From: JACJXF01 sp964404825
GTDB taxonomy: Bacteria; Bacteroidota; Bacteroidia; Bacteroidales; GCA-2748055
Reading direction: 5' to 3'
NCBI GenBank assembly: GCA_964404825.1
Contig: CAYOLQ010000004.1
Coordinates: 1 to 64,000 of the forward strand
Length of the DNA: 64,000 bases
The position numbers were made by a program, and so were the translations under genes. Of this stretch, positions 7,292 through 16,719 are shown in pieces. Below the pieces are notes generated by a model. It saw only the letters and a program-made list of their open reading frames with translations, ran no database searches and was not told the DNA's origin. How positions within the stretch are numbered: position 1 is the first letter of the stretch; the number at the start of each line of letters is the position of its first letter.

Positions 7292-9388
7292 ATGAGATCT
7301 ATTTTTTTGATCCTTACAGGATTATATCTATTTATGCAAATCTCAGCACAGATGTCCTCCGGGACAATCAGCGGAAAAGTTTTTGAGACGGATAAGCATG
7401 GTCATCCGGTACCGCTTGAGTTTGTTAATGTGTATTACTCAGCCTCACAGGAAGGGGTGATTACCGGTAAGGACGGACATTTCTTAATCCGCAACCCGCT
7501 TCCGGAAGACTGGAACTCACTTATATTTAGTTACATGGGATATAAGCAGGACACCATAACGGTTAACAGCGGTATGCCTGAAATGGTTGTAATAATGAAA
7601 TCCGCTCTCGATTTACAGGAGGTTATATTAACAAAGCGAAAAGGCGGGGAATATACCTCCCGCTTAAACACTATGCCGACTCAGATCACAACAGAAGCGG
7701 GACTTCAGAAACTCGCATGTTGTAATATCGGAGAATCATTTGAAAACAGCGCAACGGTTGATGTCGGATATACTGATGCTGTTTCCGGGGCCAGAAAAAT
7801 CAGAATGCTGGGGCTTGACGGAAAGTACAGTCAGTTTTTATATGAGAATATTCCATCCCTCAGAGGACTTGAATCGGGATTCGGATTAAGTCATATACCG
7901 GGTCCGTTTATGGAATCCATACAAGTGTCAAAAGGAACATCTTCGGTATTAAATGGTTATGAATCCACAACGGGACAGATTAATGTTGAATTCAAAAAAC
8001 CCGATTTGGGAGACAAGCTATTTGTAAACCTTTTTGCAAATACCGAAGGACGGTATGAAAGCAACTTTACAACCGCGCAAACCATAAATGATCGATGGAG
8101 CACCATACTTCTGTTTCATGCATCTACAAATAGTATGGAAATAGATCATAATAAAGATGGATTTTTGGACGTGCCGGTATCCAGACAATTCAATTTTCAA
8201 AACCGGTGGAAATATGCAATAGGTGCGAATCTTCATGCTCAGTTTGGTGTTGAGGTTCTGGATGAGAAAAGGAACGGAGGNNNNNNNNNNNNNNNNNNNN
8301 NNNNNNNNNNNNNNNNNNNNNNNNNNNNNNNNNNNNNNNNNNNNNNNNNNNNNNNNNNNNNNNNNNNNNNNNNNNNNNNNATTATCAATAATTCCAATCA
8401 TCAGCTAAGCAGCGGCCTGTCGTTCCAGTATGATGAGTATAATGAATATTTTATTGATACTGACTATTTAAGAAGGGAGTTTGTCCCGGGAGTCTTCTCA
8501 CAATATACATTTACGATACCCGAGAAAATGGTGCTGATGGCAGGTACCCGCCTGGATTTAAATTCAGAACACGGACTATTGTTTACTCCCCGCCTCCATC
8601 TGAAATATGATCTTACCAAAACACTTATTGCCCGTTCAACATTTGGCAGATCATTCCGTACAGCGAATGTGATAAGTGAAAACATAAGTCATCTCGCCAG
8701 TTCCAGGTTATTTATTATGGATCCCGATTTTAAAATGGAACAGGCATGGAATGCAGGCCTGAATCTTACCCGGCATTTGCATATTCATGATCACAGAGAG
8801 GGAACCGTGTCACTTGATTTTTACAGAACCGAATTTATCAACCAGGTTGTAAGTGATTTGGATTATGATGTCCATCAGGTGAACCTATATAATCTCAACG
8901 GAAAATCATATTCTACATCCATTCAGGCCGAGTTTGCTGCCGAAGTTTTAGAAAGACTGGAGCTTACGATTGCCTACAGGTATAATGATGTTAAAGTGGA
9001 TCAGCTGGACGGATTGCTTGAAAAACCATTTGTTGTAAAGAACAAGGGCCTTTTCAGCACTACCTATTCCACGCCATTTCAAAAATGGAAAATCGATCTG
9101 AACGTTCAGTATAACGGGAGTTCCAGATTACCGGATACTCAGAGTAGCCTGCCACAATATCAGCTACCGGAAAGATCTCCATCATTTTATATTGTTCACA
9201 CTCAGATCACCAAAAAGTTCAAATGGCTGGATTTATATGCCGGAATTGAAAATCTGACAAACTATAAACAAAAGAATCCGATCATTTCAGCGGACAATCC
9301 TTTTTCGGACAGTTTTGATGCCAGCATGATTTATGGGCCGGTTTCGGGAAGGATGTATTATTTGGGGTTAAGATTCACAATAAAATAA
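7292..9388 (+). CDS. TonB-dependent receptor, likely metal uptake (interrupted by assembly gap)
   Basis: Outer-membrane receptor: signal peptide (about 1-20), a carboxypeptidase-like beta-sandwich domain (about 24-110), a plug with the VSKGTSSVLNGYESTTGQINVE stretch, then a beta-barrel ending in LGLRFTIK. A 100-base N run (8281-8380) lies in the barrel; frame on both sides agrees, but the true gap length is unknown and the 698 residues are somewhat short for this class. Gene order HYC_CC_PP, TonB receptor, HMA protein suggests uptake or sensing of copper or another soft metal, by inference. Confidence 0.87.
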   Translation: MRSIFLILTGLYLFMQISAQMSSGTISGKVFETDKHGHPVPLEFVNVYYSASQEGVITGKDGHFLIRNPLPEDWNSLIFSYMGYKQDTITVNSGMPEMVVIMKSALDLQEVILTKRKGGEYTSRLNTMPTQITTEAGLQKLACCNIGESFENSATVDVGYTDAVSGARKIRMLGLDGKYSQFLYENIPSLRGLESGFGLSHIPGPFMESIQVSKGTSSVLNGYESTTGQINVEFKKPDLGDKLFVNLFANTEGRYESNFTTAQTINDRWSTILLFHASTNSMEIDHNKDGFLDVPVSRQFNFQNRWKYAIGANLHAQFGVEVLDEKRNGXXXXXXXXXXXXXXXXXXXXXXXXXXXXXXXXXXIINNSNHQLSSGLSFQYDEYNEYFIDTDYLRREFVPGVFSQYTFTIPEKMVLMAGTRLDLNSEHGLLFTPRLHLKYDLTKTLIARSTFGRSFRTANVISENISHLASSRLFIMDPDFKMEQAWNAGLNLTRHLHIHDHREGTVSLDFYRTEFINQVVSDLDYDVHQVNLYNLNGKSYSTSIQAEFAAEVLERLELTIAYRYNDVKVDQLDGLLEKPFVVKNKGLFSTTYSTPFQKWKIDLNVQYNGSSRLPDTQSSLPQYQLPERSPSFYIVHTQITKKFKWLDLYAGIENLTNYKQKNPIISADNPFSDSFDASMIYGPVSGRMYYLGLRFTIK
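8281..8380. other. Assembly gap (100 N)
   Basis: A round 100-base N run, typical of a scaffold gap of unknown size, inside the TonB receptor barrel. Confidence 0.99.
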
Positions 9389-9398
9389 AAATTACGAA

Positions 9399-9761
9399 AT
9401 GAAAAAAATAGTAGTAATTCTTCAGGTTTGTGTTTTCAGTTTTGTGATGGTTTCAGCACAGTCACAAACAGAGAAAACCAATGAAATAAAGATAAAGACC
9501 ACAGCCCAATGCAGTATGTGTAAGGAAAGGATTGAAACCGCTTTGGCGTTTGAAAAAGGAGTTAAAAGTTCATCACTTGACATTGAAACAAAGGTACTTA
9601 CTGTTGTTTATAAATACAGCAAAACCAATCCTGAAAAGATTAGGATTGCGGTAACAAAGCTTGGTTATGATGCCGATGATATGAAAAAGAATGAAAAGGC
9701 TTATTCGGCTTTACCGGGATGTTGCAAGTTGCCTGATGATCCCGGGCATGCAAAGCATTAA
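9399..9761 (+). CDS. Periplasmic heavy-metal-associated (HMA) domain protein
   Basis: 120 residues. A signal peptide ends near VSAQ (about 21), followed by an HMA fold with the metal motif C38-S-M-C41 and a Cys-Cys-x7-His tail (C108, C109, H117). HMA domains bind Cu(I) or Zn(II). The exported form suggests a periplasmic metal carrier serving the preceding TonB receptor, which ends ten bases before it. A strong terminator follows. Confidence 0.86.
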   Translation: MKKIVVILQVCVFSFVMVSAQSQTEKTNEIKIKTTAQCSMCKERIETALAFEKGVKSSSLDIETKVLTVVYKYSKTNPEKIRIAVTKLGYDADDMKKNEKAYSALPGCCKLPDDPGHAKH

Positions 9762-9770
9762 ATTGTTAAA

Positions 9771-9803
9771 ACAAAAGCGCCTCCTTTTTTGGGAGGCGTT
9801 TGT
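9771..9803. terminator. Bidirectional intrinsic terminator
   Basis: Stem CGCCTCC (9778-9784) / GGAGGCG (9792-9798), extended by A-T pairs, flanked by A-rich sequence on the left and T-rich on the right. It sits between the convergent HMA and gpmA genes and could stop both. Confidence 0.75.
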
Positions 9804-9834
9804 TGTTAAAACAAAAGTTATATAAAATATCTGT

Positions 9835-10581
9835 TTATTTTGCTTTTCCCTGATTAGCAACAGCTTCCATTGCTTTTTTAACAGCTTCTTCATCACCAAG
9901 ATAATAGTGTTTAATTGGCTGAAGATTAGCATCCAGCTCATATACGAGCGGCAAACCGGTTGGAATGTTGAGTTTGAGTATTTCCTCCTCACTCATTTTA
10001 TCAAGATATTTTACCAGAGCGCGCAGACTGTTTCCGTGAGCAGCAATAATTACTTTCTTTCCTGATTTGATAGCAGGGGCAATTGTTTCGTGCCAAAGAG
10101 GAAGGAATCTTTCAACGGTATCTTTCAGGCATTCGGTAAGAGGCAGATCTTTTGGTGATACATTGGCATATCTCGGATCGTTCCCCGGATATCTGGGATC
10201 GGTTTTTTCAAGAGGGGGGGGAGGAACATCATAACTTCTTCTCCAGATCAGAACTTTATCTTCACCGTGAAGAGCAGCGGTTTCCGATTTATTAAGACCC
10301 TGTAATCCACCATAATGTCTTTCGTTTAATCTCCACGATTTTTCTATTGGGATCCAAAGGAGATCCATTTCATCGAGAGCCAGATTTAGGGTACGAAGAG
10401 CCCTTTTAAGCACAGAGGCATAGGCTATGTCGAAAGTGAAACCTTTTTCTTTCAAAACTTTACCGGCACTTTTGCCTTCAAGAATACCTTTTTCGGTCAG
10501 ATCAACGTCTGTCCAACCCGTGAAGCGGTTTTCAAGATTCCACTGACTTTCACCATGTCTGAGAAGAACAAGTTTATACAT
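9835..10581 (-). CDS. gpmA: 2,3-bisphosphoglycerate-dependent phosphoglycerate mutase
   Basis: Interconverts 3- and 2-phosphoglycerate in glycolysis. From the ATG at 10579-10581 the product is 248 residues, close to E. coli GpmA; the open frame extends to 10626 but those residues are not part of the family. The phosphohistidine loop is LLRHGESQWN with H9, followed by FTGWTDVDLTEKG, ERHYGGLQG and the late AAHGNSLR histidine. It is transcribed alone between two metal gene clusters. Confidence 0.95.
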   Translation of the reverse strand: MYKLVLLRHGESQWNLENRFTGWTDVDLTEKGILEGKSAGKVLKEKGFTFDIAYASVLKRALRTLNLALDEMDLLWIPIEKSWRLNERHYGGLQGLNKSETAALHGEDKVLIWRRSYDVPPPPLEKTDPRYPGNDPRYANVSPKDLPLTECLKDTVERFLPLWHETIAPAIKSGKKVIIAAHGNSLRALVKYLDKMSEEEILKLNIPTGLPLVYELDANLQPIKHYYLGDEEAVKKAMEAVANQGKAK

Positions 10582-10663
10582 AATGGGTAAAAATTTAAAT
10601 TTTATAAAAACACAATCGGGACACAAATATAAGATAAAAGTTTCAGAGAAAGGAGGGCTACAA

Positions 10664-11950
10664 TTAATCTTCCGACACCCCGTTGTATTTATATCCTAAA
10701 TCTGTGACGATTTTTTGTGCTTCAGAAAGACGGGTATTTTCTCCTTCAATAACAACCTTTCCGGTTGTTGGATCTGCGGTTACATTAAATACACCCTCCA
10801 TTTTTTTAAGGTTATTTTCAACGGTCATTTTGCAGTGATTGCAAGTCATTCCTTCAACAAGAATTGTCTGAAAATTCATATTTTTTATTGTTACAGGTAA
10901 AGGGTTATGGTTTTTATTCTGAAAAACTGACGGTAAGTAGATTCGTAATAGTCCATTTAACATCAGTGCTGTGAGTACAATTGCAGAACCCGCATGAAGC
11001 CAGCGGGGAAGTATTTCATGCACATGGTCTCCGGAATGAATGTGATTCATGGCATTCAGGAAAAGGTCCCGGGGCAGGAATTCGTTTATAAGAATACCAA
11101 AGAAAAGAGCTCCTGAAATTATTGAGAACAAATAGATAAACATTGTTCTTCGTCCCATTGTGTTTCCGATTACCGAAATAGTTGCGGCATTTGTAGCCGG
11201 TCCGGCCATCAGGAAAACAAGAGCCGCTCCCGGAGACAATCCTTTCATCATAAGCACAGCAGCAATGGGAACAGATCCCGTGGCACAAACATAAAGAGGA
11301 ACAGAGGCTAAAAGGATTATGAACATGCTCAGATAATCATTTGACAAATACTTTAAAAAGAAATCGTCAGGGATTACTGTCGCCATGAGCGCGGCAATAA
11401 GCAGACCGATGGTAAGCCATTTAACGATATCCTGTAAAAAGTCAATAAATGCATATTTTAACATTGCGACTATTCCGGTTTTTGTTTTTTCTTCGGTAAA
11501 GGGAGTTGAGGGCTCCTGGGGATTGAGTTTGTTTTTCCTGTTTTCAGATAGGTTTGTTAAAATACCCCCAAGCATACCGGTTATCAGAGCAATAACCGGA
11601 CGAAGGATGGCAAGAGGCCAGCCCAGTAATGACCACGTAACCATAATTGAATCCACGCCTGTTTGTGGTGTCGAAATCAGAAATGCAATTGAGGACCCTT
11701 TTGAAGCACCGTTGCGGTAAAAGCTTACACCGGTTGGAATAACACCGCAACTGCATAAGGGTAGAGGTACGCCCAATAATGAAGCACGAAAAACCGAGGC
11801 TGTATTATTTTTACCGAGATATTTCATCATTTTCTGATTTGGGAACCAGGCATAAAGCATCCCGGCAAATAAAAATCCCAGTAACAGATATGGAGCCATT
11901 TCAATTGTCAGCTGCACCAGTTCTCCCCCGAATTTTGATATCCATTCCAT
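10664..11950 (-). CDS. SO_0444-family Cu/Zn efflux permease with C-terminal HMA domain
   Basis: 428 residues: two blocks of membrane helices (about 10-130 and 165-330) of the ArsP/DUF318 permease type, with the PLPLCSCG motif (C66, C68), then a cytoplasmic HMA domain from about 363 with C370-N-H-C373. Members of the SO_0444 family are thought to export copper or zinc; this is family knowledge, not shown here. It is the last gene of the lgt-zupT-CDF operon and starts three bases after the CDF stop. Confidence 0.87.
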   Translation of the reverse strand: MEWISKFGGELVQLTIEMAPYLLLGFLFAGMLYAWFPNQKMMKYLGKNNTASVFRASLLGVPLPLCSCGVIPTGVSFYRNGASKGSSIAFLISTPQTGVDSIMVTWSLLGWPLAILRPVIALITGMLGGILTNLSENRKNKLNPQEPSTPFTEEKTKTGIVAMLKYAFIDFLQDIVKWLTIGLLIAALMATVIPDDFFLKYLSNDYLSMFIILLASVPLYVCATGSVPIAAVLMMKGLSPGAALVFLMAGPATNAATISVIGNTMGRRTMFIYLFSIISGALFFGILINEFLPRDLFLNAMNHIHSGDHVHEILPRWLHAGSAIVLTALMLNGLLRIYLPSVFQNKNHNPLPVTIKNMNFQTILVEGMTCNHCKMTVENNLKKMEGVFNVTADPTTGKVVIEGENTRLSEAQKIVTDLGYKYNGVSED

Positions 11951-11953
11951 AAT

Positions 11954-12877
11954 TTACTCCCCGTTATGAATCATTGATTTACCATCAGCGGTTTTAAACT
12001 CAAATTGCAATGTGATATGGTCGATTTTAAATTTATCCTTAAGTATTTTTTCAACCCTGAATCTTATTTTTTCAACCTGACTCAGATGCAGATCATCATA
12101 AATATCGATGTGGGCCTCAAAATGAATAAGCTGATCAGTGAGGTTCCAGGCATGGATATGATGAATGTTATTTATTTCTTCAATTTTTTCAATTTCCTCT
12201 TTTATTTCATGTAGGTTAATACATTCGGGTGTTTGCTGCATGAGAATAGCAACCGTTTGTCTGAGAATTTCATACGTTTCTTTTATAATGTAAATGCCTA
12301 TTAAAAAGGTAATTACAGGGTCGATCCAGAAAATACTGAAATAATACATAAGGATTCCCCCGATGATTACCACGACGGAAGAAAGGGTATCGCCAATCAG
12401 GTGAATATACGCGGCTTTTACATTAAGGCTTTTATGGGAGTCCTTTTTGAGAATCACCACAGCGTATAGGTTTGCAATAAGTCCAATGGAAGCAACAATC
12501 AGCATAACCAGTGAGTTTACCGGTTCCGGATCCTGAAGACGAAACCAGGCCTCCCTGAACAAGTAAAGTGTAAGCACGATAAGGATTACAGCATTAAGTA
12601 ATGCCGAAAGAATTTCAACGCGCTTTAGTCCGAAAGTTGCTTTTGGGGTGGAGTTCCTGGCGCTTAATCTGGAGGCAATCCATGCAATAAAGGTTGCGAA
12701 GGCATCACTTAGGTTATGAAGAGCATCTGAAAGTAAGGACAGTGAGTTTGAAATGAGGCCACCGGCTACTTCTGCTGCGGTTATCAACAAATTAAGAAGT
12801 GTTACCCAAAGAAGATTTTTAGAGTTTATTTTTGTCTCATCATGAGAATGGCTATGATTACTTTTTTTCTGATGCAT
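11954..12877 (-). CDS. CzcD/ZnT-type cation diffusion facilitator
   Basis: 307 residues. A His-rich N-terminus (HSHSH), six membrane helices and a cytoplasmic domain containing HHIHAW. The membrane zinc site is complete: H54-x3-D58 in helix 2 and H159-x3-D163 in helix 5, as in CzcD and ZnT. Expected to export Zn(II), possibly Co or Cd. It lies two bases from zupT and three from the SO_0444 permease, so import and export genes share one transcript. Confidence 0.92.
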   Translation of the reverse strand: MHQKKSNHSHSHDETKINSKNLLWVTLLNLLITAAEVAGGLISNSLSLLSDALHNLSDAFATFIAWIASRLSARNSTPKATFGLKRVEILSALLNAVILIVLTLYLFREAWFRLQDPEPVNSLVMLIVASIGLIANLYAVVILKKDSHKSLNVKAAYIHLIGDTLSSVVVIIGGILMYYFSIFWIDPVITFLIGIYIIKETYEILRQTVAILMQQTPECINLHEIKEEIEKIEEINNIHHIHAWNLTDQLIHFEAHIDIYDDLHLSQVEKIRFRVEKILKDKFKIDHITLQFEFKTADGKSMIHNGE

Positions 12878-12879
12878 AT

Positions 12880-13695
12880 TTACAAAAATAACAGCAAACT
12901 GATTGCCATGGTAGCCATGCCTGCAACAAGTCCGTAGATGGACAAGTGATGTTCACCATACTCTCTGGCAGTAGGAAGAAGCTCATCCAACGATATAAAA
13001 ACCATGATTCCGGCTACTCCCGCAAACAGCAAGCCCGAAAGAGTATCACCAAAATAGTTTCGTAAAAGGAAAAACCCCACCAGAGCTCCGAAGGGTTCTG
13101 CAAGCCCTGACATAAAAGATAACAAAAAAGCCCTCTTTTTGTTTCCCGTTGCATACGAAATGGGAATTGAAACAGCAATTCCTTCAGGAATATTATGAAT
13201 GGCAATTGCTACAGCTATGGGAATACCAAGTTTTGGATCTGCTAATCCTGCAGCAAAAGTGGCCAAACCCTCCGGAAAATTATGAATCGCAATGGCGAGA
13301 GCAGTAAAAAGGCCCATACGATAGAGCTTTTTATTTTTTGCCGGGTTCCCGGGATTCATTTCTTCAACCTTATGTATTTCATGAGGATTATCGCCGGAAG
13401 GAATTAGTTTGTCGATTATGGCGATGATTAAGATCCCTGCAAAAAAAGCAAGAACGGTATACCAGCTTCCTGTTTTAACTCCATAAACCAATGTAAGTGA
13501 AAACTTTGCTTTTTGAAATATCTCAACTAATGATACATATATCATTACCCCGGCCGAAAAACCGAGGGAAACGGATAGAAACCTTGTGTTCGTTGTTTTT
13601 GTAAAAAATGCCAACGCACTGCCTATTCCGGTTGCGAGTCCGGCAAAAAGTGTAAGCGAAAACGCAAAGAGAATATTTTGTGTGCTGAGATCCAT
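12880..13695 (-). CDS. zupT: ZIP-family zinc transporter ZupT
   Basis: 271 residues with eight membrane helices and the paired metal motifs HNFPEGLA and HNIPEGIAVSIP in helices 4 and 5. ZIP proteins import Zn(II), Fe(II) and Mn(II). It is four bases downstream of lgt. Import (ZIP) and export (CDF, SO_0444) genes in one operon could give substrate exchange, or this ZIP may run in another direction; the sequence does not decide. Confidence 0.92.
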   Translation of the reverse strand: MDLSTQNILFAFSLTLFAGLATGIGSALAFFTKTTNTRFLSVSLGFSAGVMIYVSLVEIFQKAKFSLTLVYGVKTGSWYTVLAFFAGILIIAIIDKLIPSGDNPHEIHKVEEMNPGNPAKNKKLYRMGLFTALAIAIHNFPEGLATFAAGLADPKLGIPIAVAIAIHNIPEGIAVSIPISYATGNKKRAFLLSFMSGLAEPFGALVGFFLLRNYFGDTLSGLLFAGVAGIMVFISLDELLPTAREYGEHHLSIYGLVAGMATMAISLLLFL

Positions 13696-13699
13696 AAGT

Positions 13700-14560
13700 T
13701 TACGAATGAATTTTACCGTGTTTTCTTAACCAGAGGAGTATACCAATTCCAAGCAGAATGAATGGAATGCTTAGTAATTGTCCCATATTCATGTGGAGTT
13801 GATAAATCATATTTACCTCAAAGTCGGACTGTTCAAATTTGACATATTCGATAAGAAACCGGGCGGAAAACAAGGCGATAAGGAACCAGCCGAAAATGGT
13901 TCCGTCTTTAATTTTGTCACCATATTTTCGGATAACATAAAAGAGAATAAAAAACAAAACAAGGTAGCTTAAGGCTTCATACAGCTGAGTAGGGTGGCAG
14001 GGGAGGTGTTTACCCAGAATTTCACCGGTATTGGGGTCGGTAAATATTTTATTATCGCGCATAAACTGAAATCCCCAGGGAAGATTTGTCGGATGGCCAT
14101 AAATCTCAGAGTTCATAAGGTTTCCCATCCGGATAAAAAATCCACCCAGCGCAGTTACTACGCTTATACGGTCGATAAGCCAGAGGAATGACATTTTATT
14201 TTTCCTTACATAAAAGTAAAGAGCAACAAGGATACCGATTGAAGCACCATGACTTGCTAATCCGCCTCTCCATATCTGCAATATTTCCAGGGGATGTTGA
14301 AGATAGTAAGCAGCATCGTAGAAAAAACAATGACCAAGCCGGGCACCTATAATGGTTCCGAGTGCTATGTAAAGGGTAAGCTGGTCAAGCTTTTCGGTTG
14401 AAAGACCTTCTTTCTTAAAAAAGCGGTTAAAAATAATGTAGCCGAATAAAAAAGCACAGGCAAAGAGAACGCCGTACCAGCGAATACCAAAAGAATCGGA
14501 TATTTTTAATAACCAGGGATCAACATCCCAAACAATGCTAAGTATGTTCATTTTCTTCAA
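13700..14560 (-). CDS. lgt: Prolipoprotein diacylglyceryl transferase
   Basis: Transfers diacylglycerol from phosphatidylglycerol to the lipobox cysteine of prolipoproteins at the inner membrane. 286 residues, seven membrane helices, with conserved ARLGHCFFYD, RGGLASHGA and IRMGNLMNSEIYG segments including the signature Arg-x2-Asn. Start may be the first Met or the fourth residue. It leads the operon of metal transporters, an unusual placement for a housekeeping gene. Confidence 0.95.
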   Translation of the reverse strand: MKKMNILSIVWDVDPWLLKISDSFGIRWYGVLFACAFLFGYIIFNRFFKKEGLSTEKLDQLTLYIALGTIIGARLGHCFFYDAAYYLQHPLEILQIWRGGLASHGASIGILVALYFYVRKNKMSFLWLIDRISVVTALGGFFIRMGNLMNSEIYGHPTNLPWGFQFMRDNKIFTDPNTGEILGKHLPCHPTQLYEALSYLVLFFILFYVIRKYGDKIKDGTIFGWFLIALFSARFLIEYVKFEQSDFEVNMIYQLHMNMGQLLSIPFILLGIGILLWLRKHGKIHS

Positions 14561-14798
14561 ATTAAAAAAGAGTTTAAACTTACGAAATATAATTTGGATA
14601 GAGGATTTTGCGTTTTATTATTTCTGTTATTTCTGCTTTTGCAGATTCACTTTTTCGATATTGTTTCAGCCCGGTTAAGCTACCCTTGTGTGCATGTCTG
14701 ATGTTGCGCAGAAGGAAAAAGCTGAACGCGCAGAAAAATCAGGTAGAGTTTGTAATTTTATTACAGAGGAGGTATTAACGGAGTAATTCTTTGTAAAT

Positions 14799-16700
14799 TT
14801 GAAGCCCATTAACAAGATAAATTTGAAAAACCACAGATTATTTTTACAAGTGATTATTTTGCTTTTTCTTTTCGGGGGATGTGCAAAAATGGGGGGACTT
14901 ACCGGAGGTTACAAGGATGAATGGGCGCCTGTTCTGGTAAGCTCAAATCCCCTGAATTACTCAGTAAATTTTACTTCAAAGAAAATTGAGCTGGAATTTG
15001 ATGAATATGTGGCCCTGAAAAACGTAAATCAGGAGCTGGTGATTTCGCCTCCCCTCCCCAAAAAACCGGATGTCAGATTAAAAAATAAATCTGTAATAAT
15101 TGATCTTAAAAATGAATTGCGGGAAAACACAACGTACACCCTGAATTTCGGAAAGTCGATAGTCGATAATAATGAAGCGAATCCGCTTACCAATTTTGAA
15201 TTTGTATTTTCAACGGGAGCTTATCTTGACTCGTTATCGGTAAAGGGCAGCATAATAAACGCATTTACTTTAACACCATCCAAAGAGCCATTTATTATTG
15301 GGCTGTATGATCAACATGAAGATTCGGTTCCAATAAAGTCTATTCCGGTTTATATTGGTAAAACAAATGATAAAGGGCTTTTTCAAATTAACAATATCAA
15401 AGCAGACACATTTAAAATATTTGCCCTTAAAGACGCAAATTATAATCTCAGGTTTGATTTGCCCAATGAAGAAATTGGATTTGTTGATACCGTATTAATC
15501 ATAACACCCGAGTTCTTAATGTCATTACCTGTCAGGCTGCCCGAAATCGACACTCTTCAGAAAGATACCAGTTTTCTAAAAAAGGATTTGAGGGTTCAGA
15601 AAAGTAACAGAAAAAGCAGAAATAAGAATACTGAACAGGAAGTCTCAAATAGCATTCCCTCAGACACGCTTGCATCAGACAGTATTCCTGCAAAATCATT
15701 AATACCTGCGCTTTATGTCGATATGGTTTCTTTTCTTCAGGAAGGAACGAAAATGTATATGACAAATAATGAAAGGATTAATCCGGAAAGTTTTCAATTA
15801 AGTTTTAGTCTGCCATTAAAGGATATTCCTGAAACAGACGTTCTTGATTATGACGAGCAGGAAGGGTGGTATTTGCCAGAGATAAATGCTAAAAGGGATA
15901 CTTTTACATACTGGATTGTAGATCCCCTGATATTAAATATAGACTCACTCCGCATACAGGTTGCCTATCCCATGAGCGATTCTCTCGGAGGGATTTTTAC
16001 GCGTATTGACACCTTAAAATATATTACCCGGAAATCATCAGAGAAATCAGGCAGAGGAAAAGAGGATGAAAAAGCCCCGGCTGTTAAACTGGTTCTTACC
16101 AGCATCAGGAATGGAGGCGTTTTAGATTATAACAGCAGTGTGCCTTTTGGGTTTAATTTTCCGATTGAGAAAACAGATACATCAAAGTTACATTTGTATG
16201 TAAGAGTGGATAGCATTGAGGTTTTGCAGAACTACGAATTTTCCCGCGACAGTTTATCCATTCGGAAAGCTTTTATAAACAGCAACTGGAAAGAAAAGTC
16301 GAAATACAGAATTGAGGCGCTTCCGGGTGCTTTCATCGATTACTATGGGCATACCAATGACACTTTACAACTTAAATTTTCTGTTCAGGAAAAAGCATTT
16401 TACGGGACACTTACCCTGACCCTTACTGAGGTTAAGGCCCCGATTCTTGTACAGTTGATGAACGATAAGGAGGTGGTGTTAAGAACACAATCCACAGAAA
16501 AGGACGGGAGCCTTGCATTTGAATTGCTCCCTCCGGCGAAATACAAAATCAAATTCATTTATGATTTAAACAACAACCAGAAATGGGACACAGGGGAATA
16601 TTTAAAAAAGATTCAGCCGGAAAAGCTCCTTTATTACAAAGGGGAGATAAATATCCGATCGAATTGGGAACTTGAGATTAAGCAATCGTTTGCAGAATAA
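14799..16700 (+). CDS. Large lipoprotein with N-terminal Ig-like (SbsA/Big_5) domain
   Basis: 633 residues from a TTG at 14799; no in-frame ATG exists. A second TTG at 14823 leaves a compact signal peptide (KNHR, hydrophobic core, lipobox FGGC) and is favoured because TAAATTTG boxes are at 14794-14801 and 14818-14825. After the lipobox comes the GGLTGGYKDEWAPV region and an Ig-like Big_5 domain (about 40-145). A charged linker near 255-300 (KKDLRVQKSNRKSRNK) and further beta-rich sequence follow. Probably a surface or periplasmic lipoprotein of Bacteroidota; function unknown. Confidence 0.82.
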   Translation: MKPINKINLKNHRLFLQVIILLFLFGGCAKMGGLTGGYKDEWAPVLVSSNPLNYSVNFTSKKIELEFDEYVALKNVNQELVISPPLPKKPDVRLKNKSVIIDLKNELRENTTYTLNFGKSIVDNNEANPLTNFEFVFSTGAYLDSLSVKGSIINAFTLTPSKEPFIIGLYDQHEDSVPIKSIPVYIGKTNDKGLFQINNIKADTFKIFALKDANYNLRFDLPNEEIGFVDTVLIITPEFLMSLPVRLPEIDTLQKDTSFLKKDLRVQKSNRKSRNKNTEQEVSNSIPSDTLASDSIPAKSLIPALYVDMVSFLQEGTKMYMTNNERINPESFQLSFSLPLKDIPETDVLDYDEQEGWYLPEINAKRDTFTYWIVDPLILNIDSLRIQVAYPMSDSLGGIFTRIDTLKYITRKSSEKSGRGKEDEKAPAVKLVLTSIRNGGVLDYNSSVPFGFNFPIEKTDTSKLHLYVRVDSIEVLQNYEFSRDSLSIRKAFINSNWKEKSKYRIEALPGAFIDYYGHTNDTLQLKFSVQEKAFYGTLTLTLTEVKAPILVQLMNDKEVVLRTQSTEKDGSLAFELLPPAKYKIKFIYDLNNNQKWDTGEYLKKIQPEKLLYYKGEINIRSNWELEIKQSFAE

Positions 16701-16719
16701 AAAACGACATCCTACTTTT

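Noticed and set aside
8018..8401. 127-codon antisense frame in the TonB receptor
   Set aside because: Contains the N gap and only mirrors the receptor gene.
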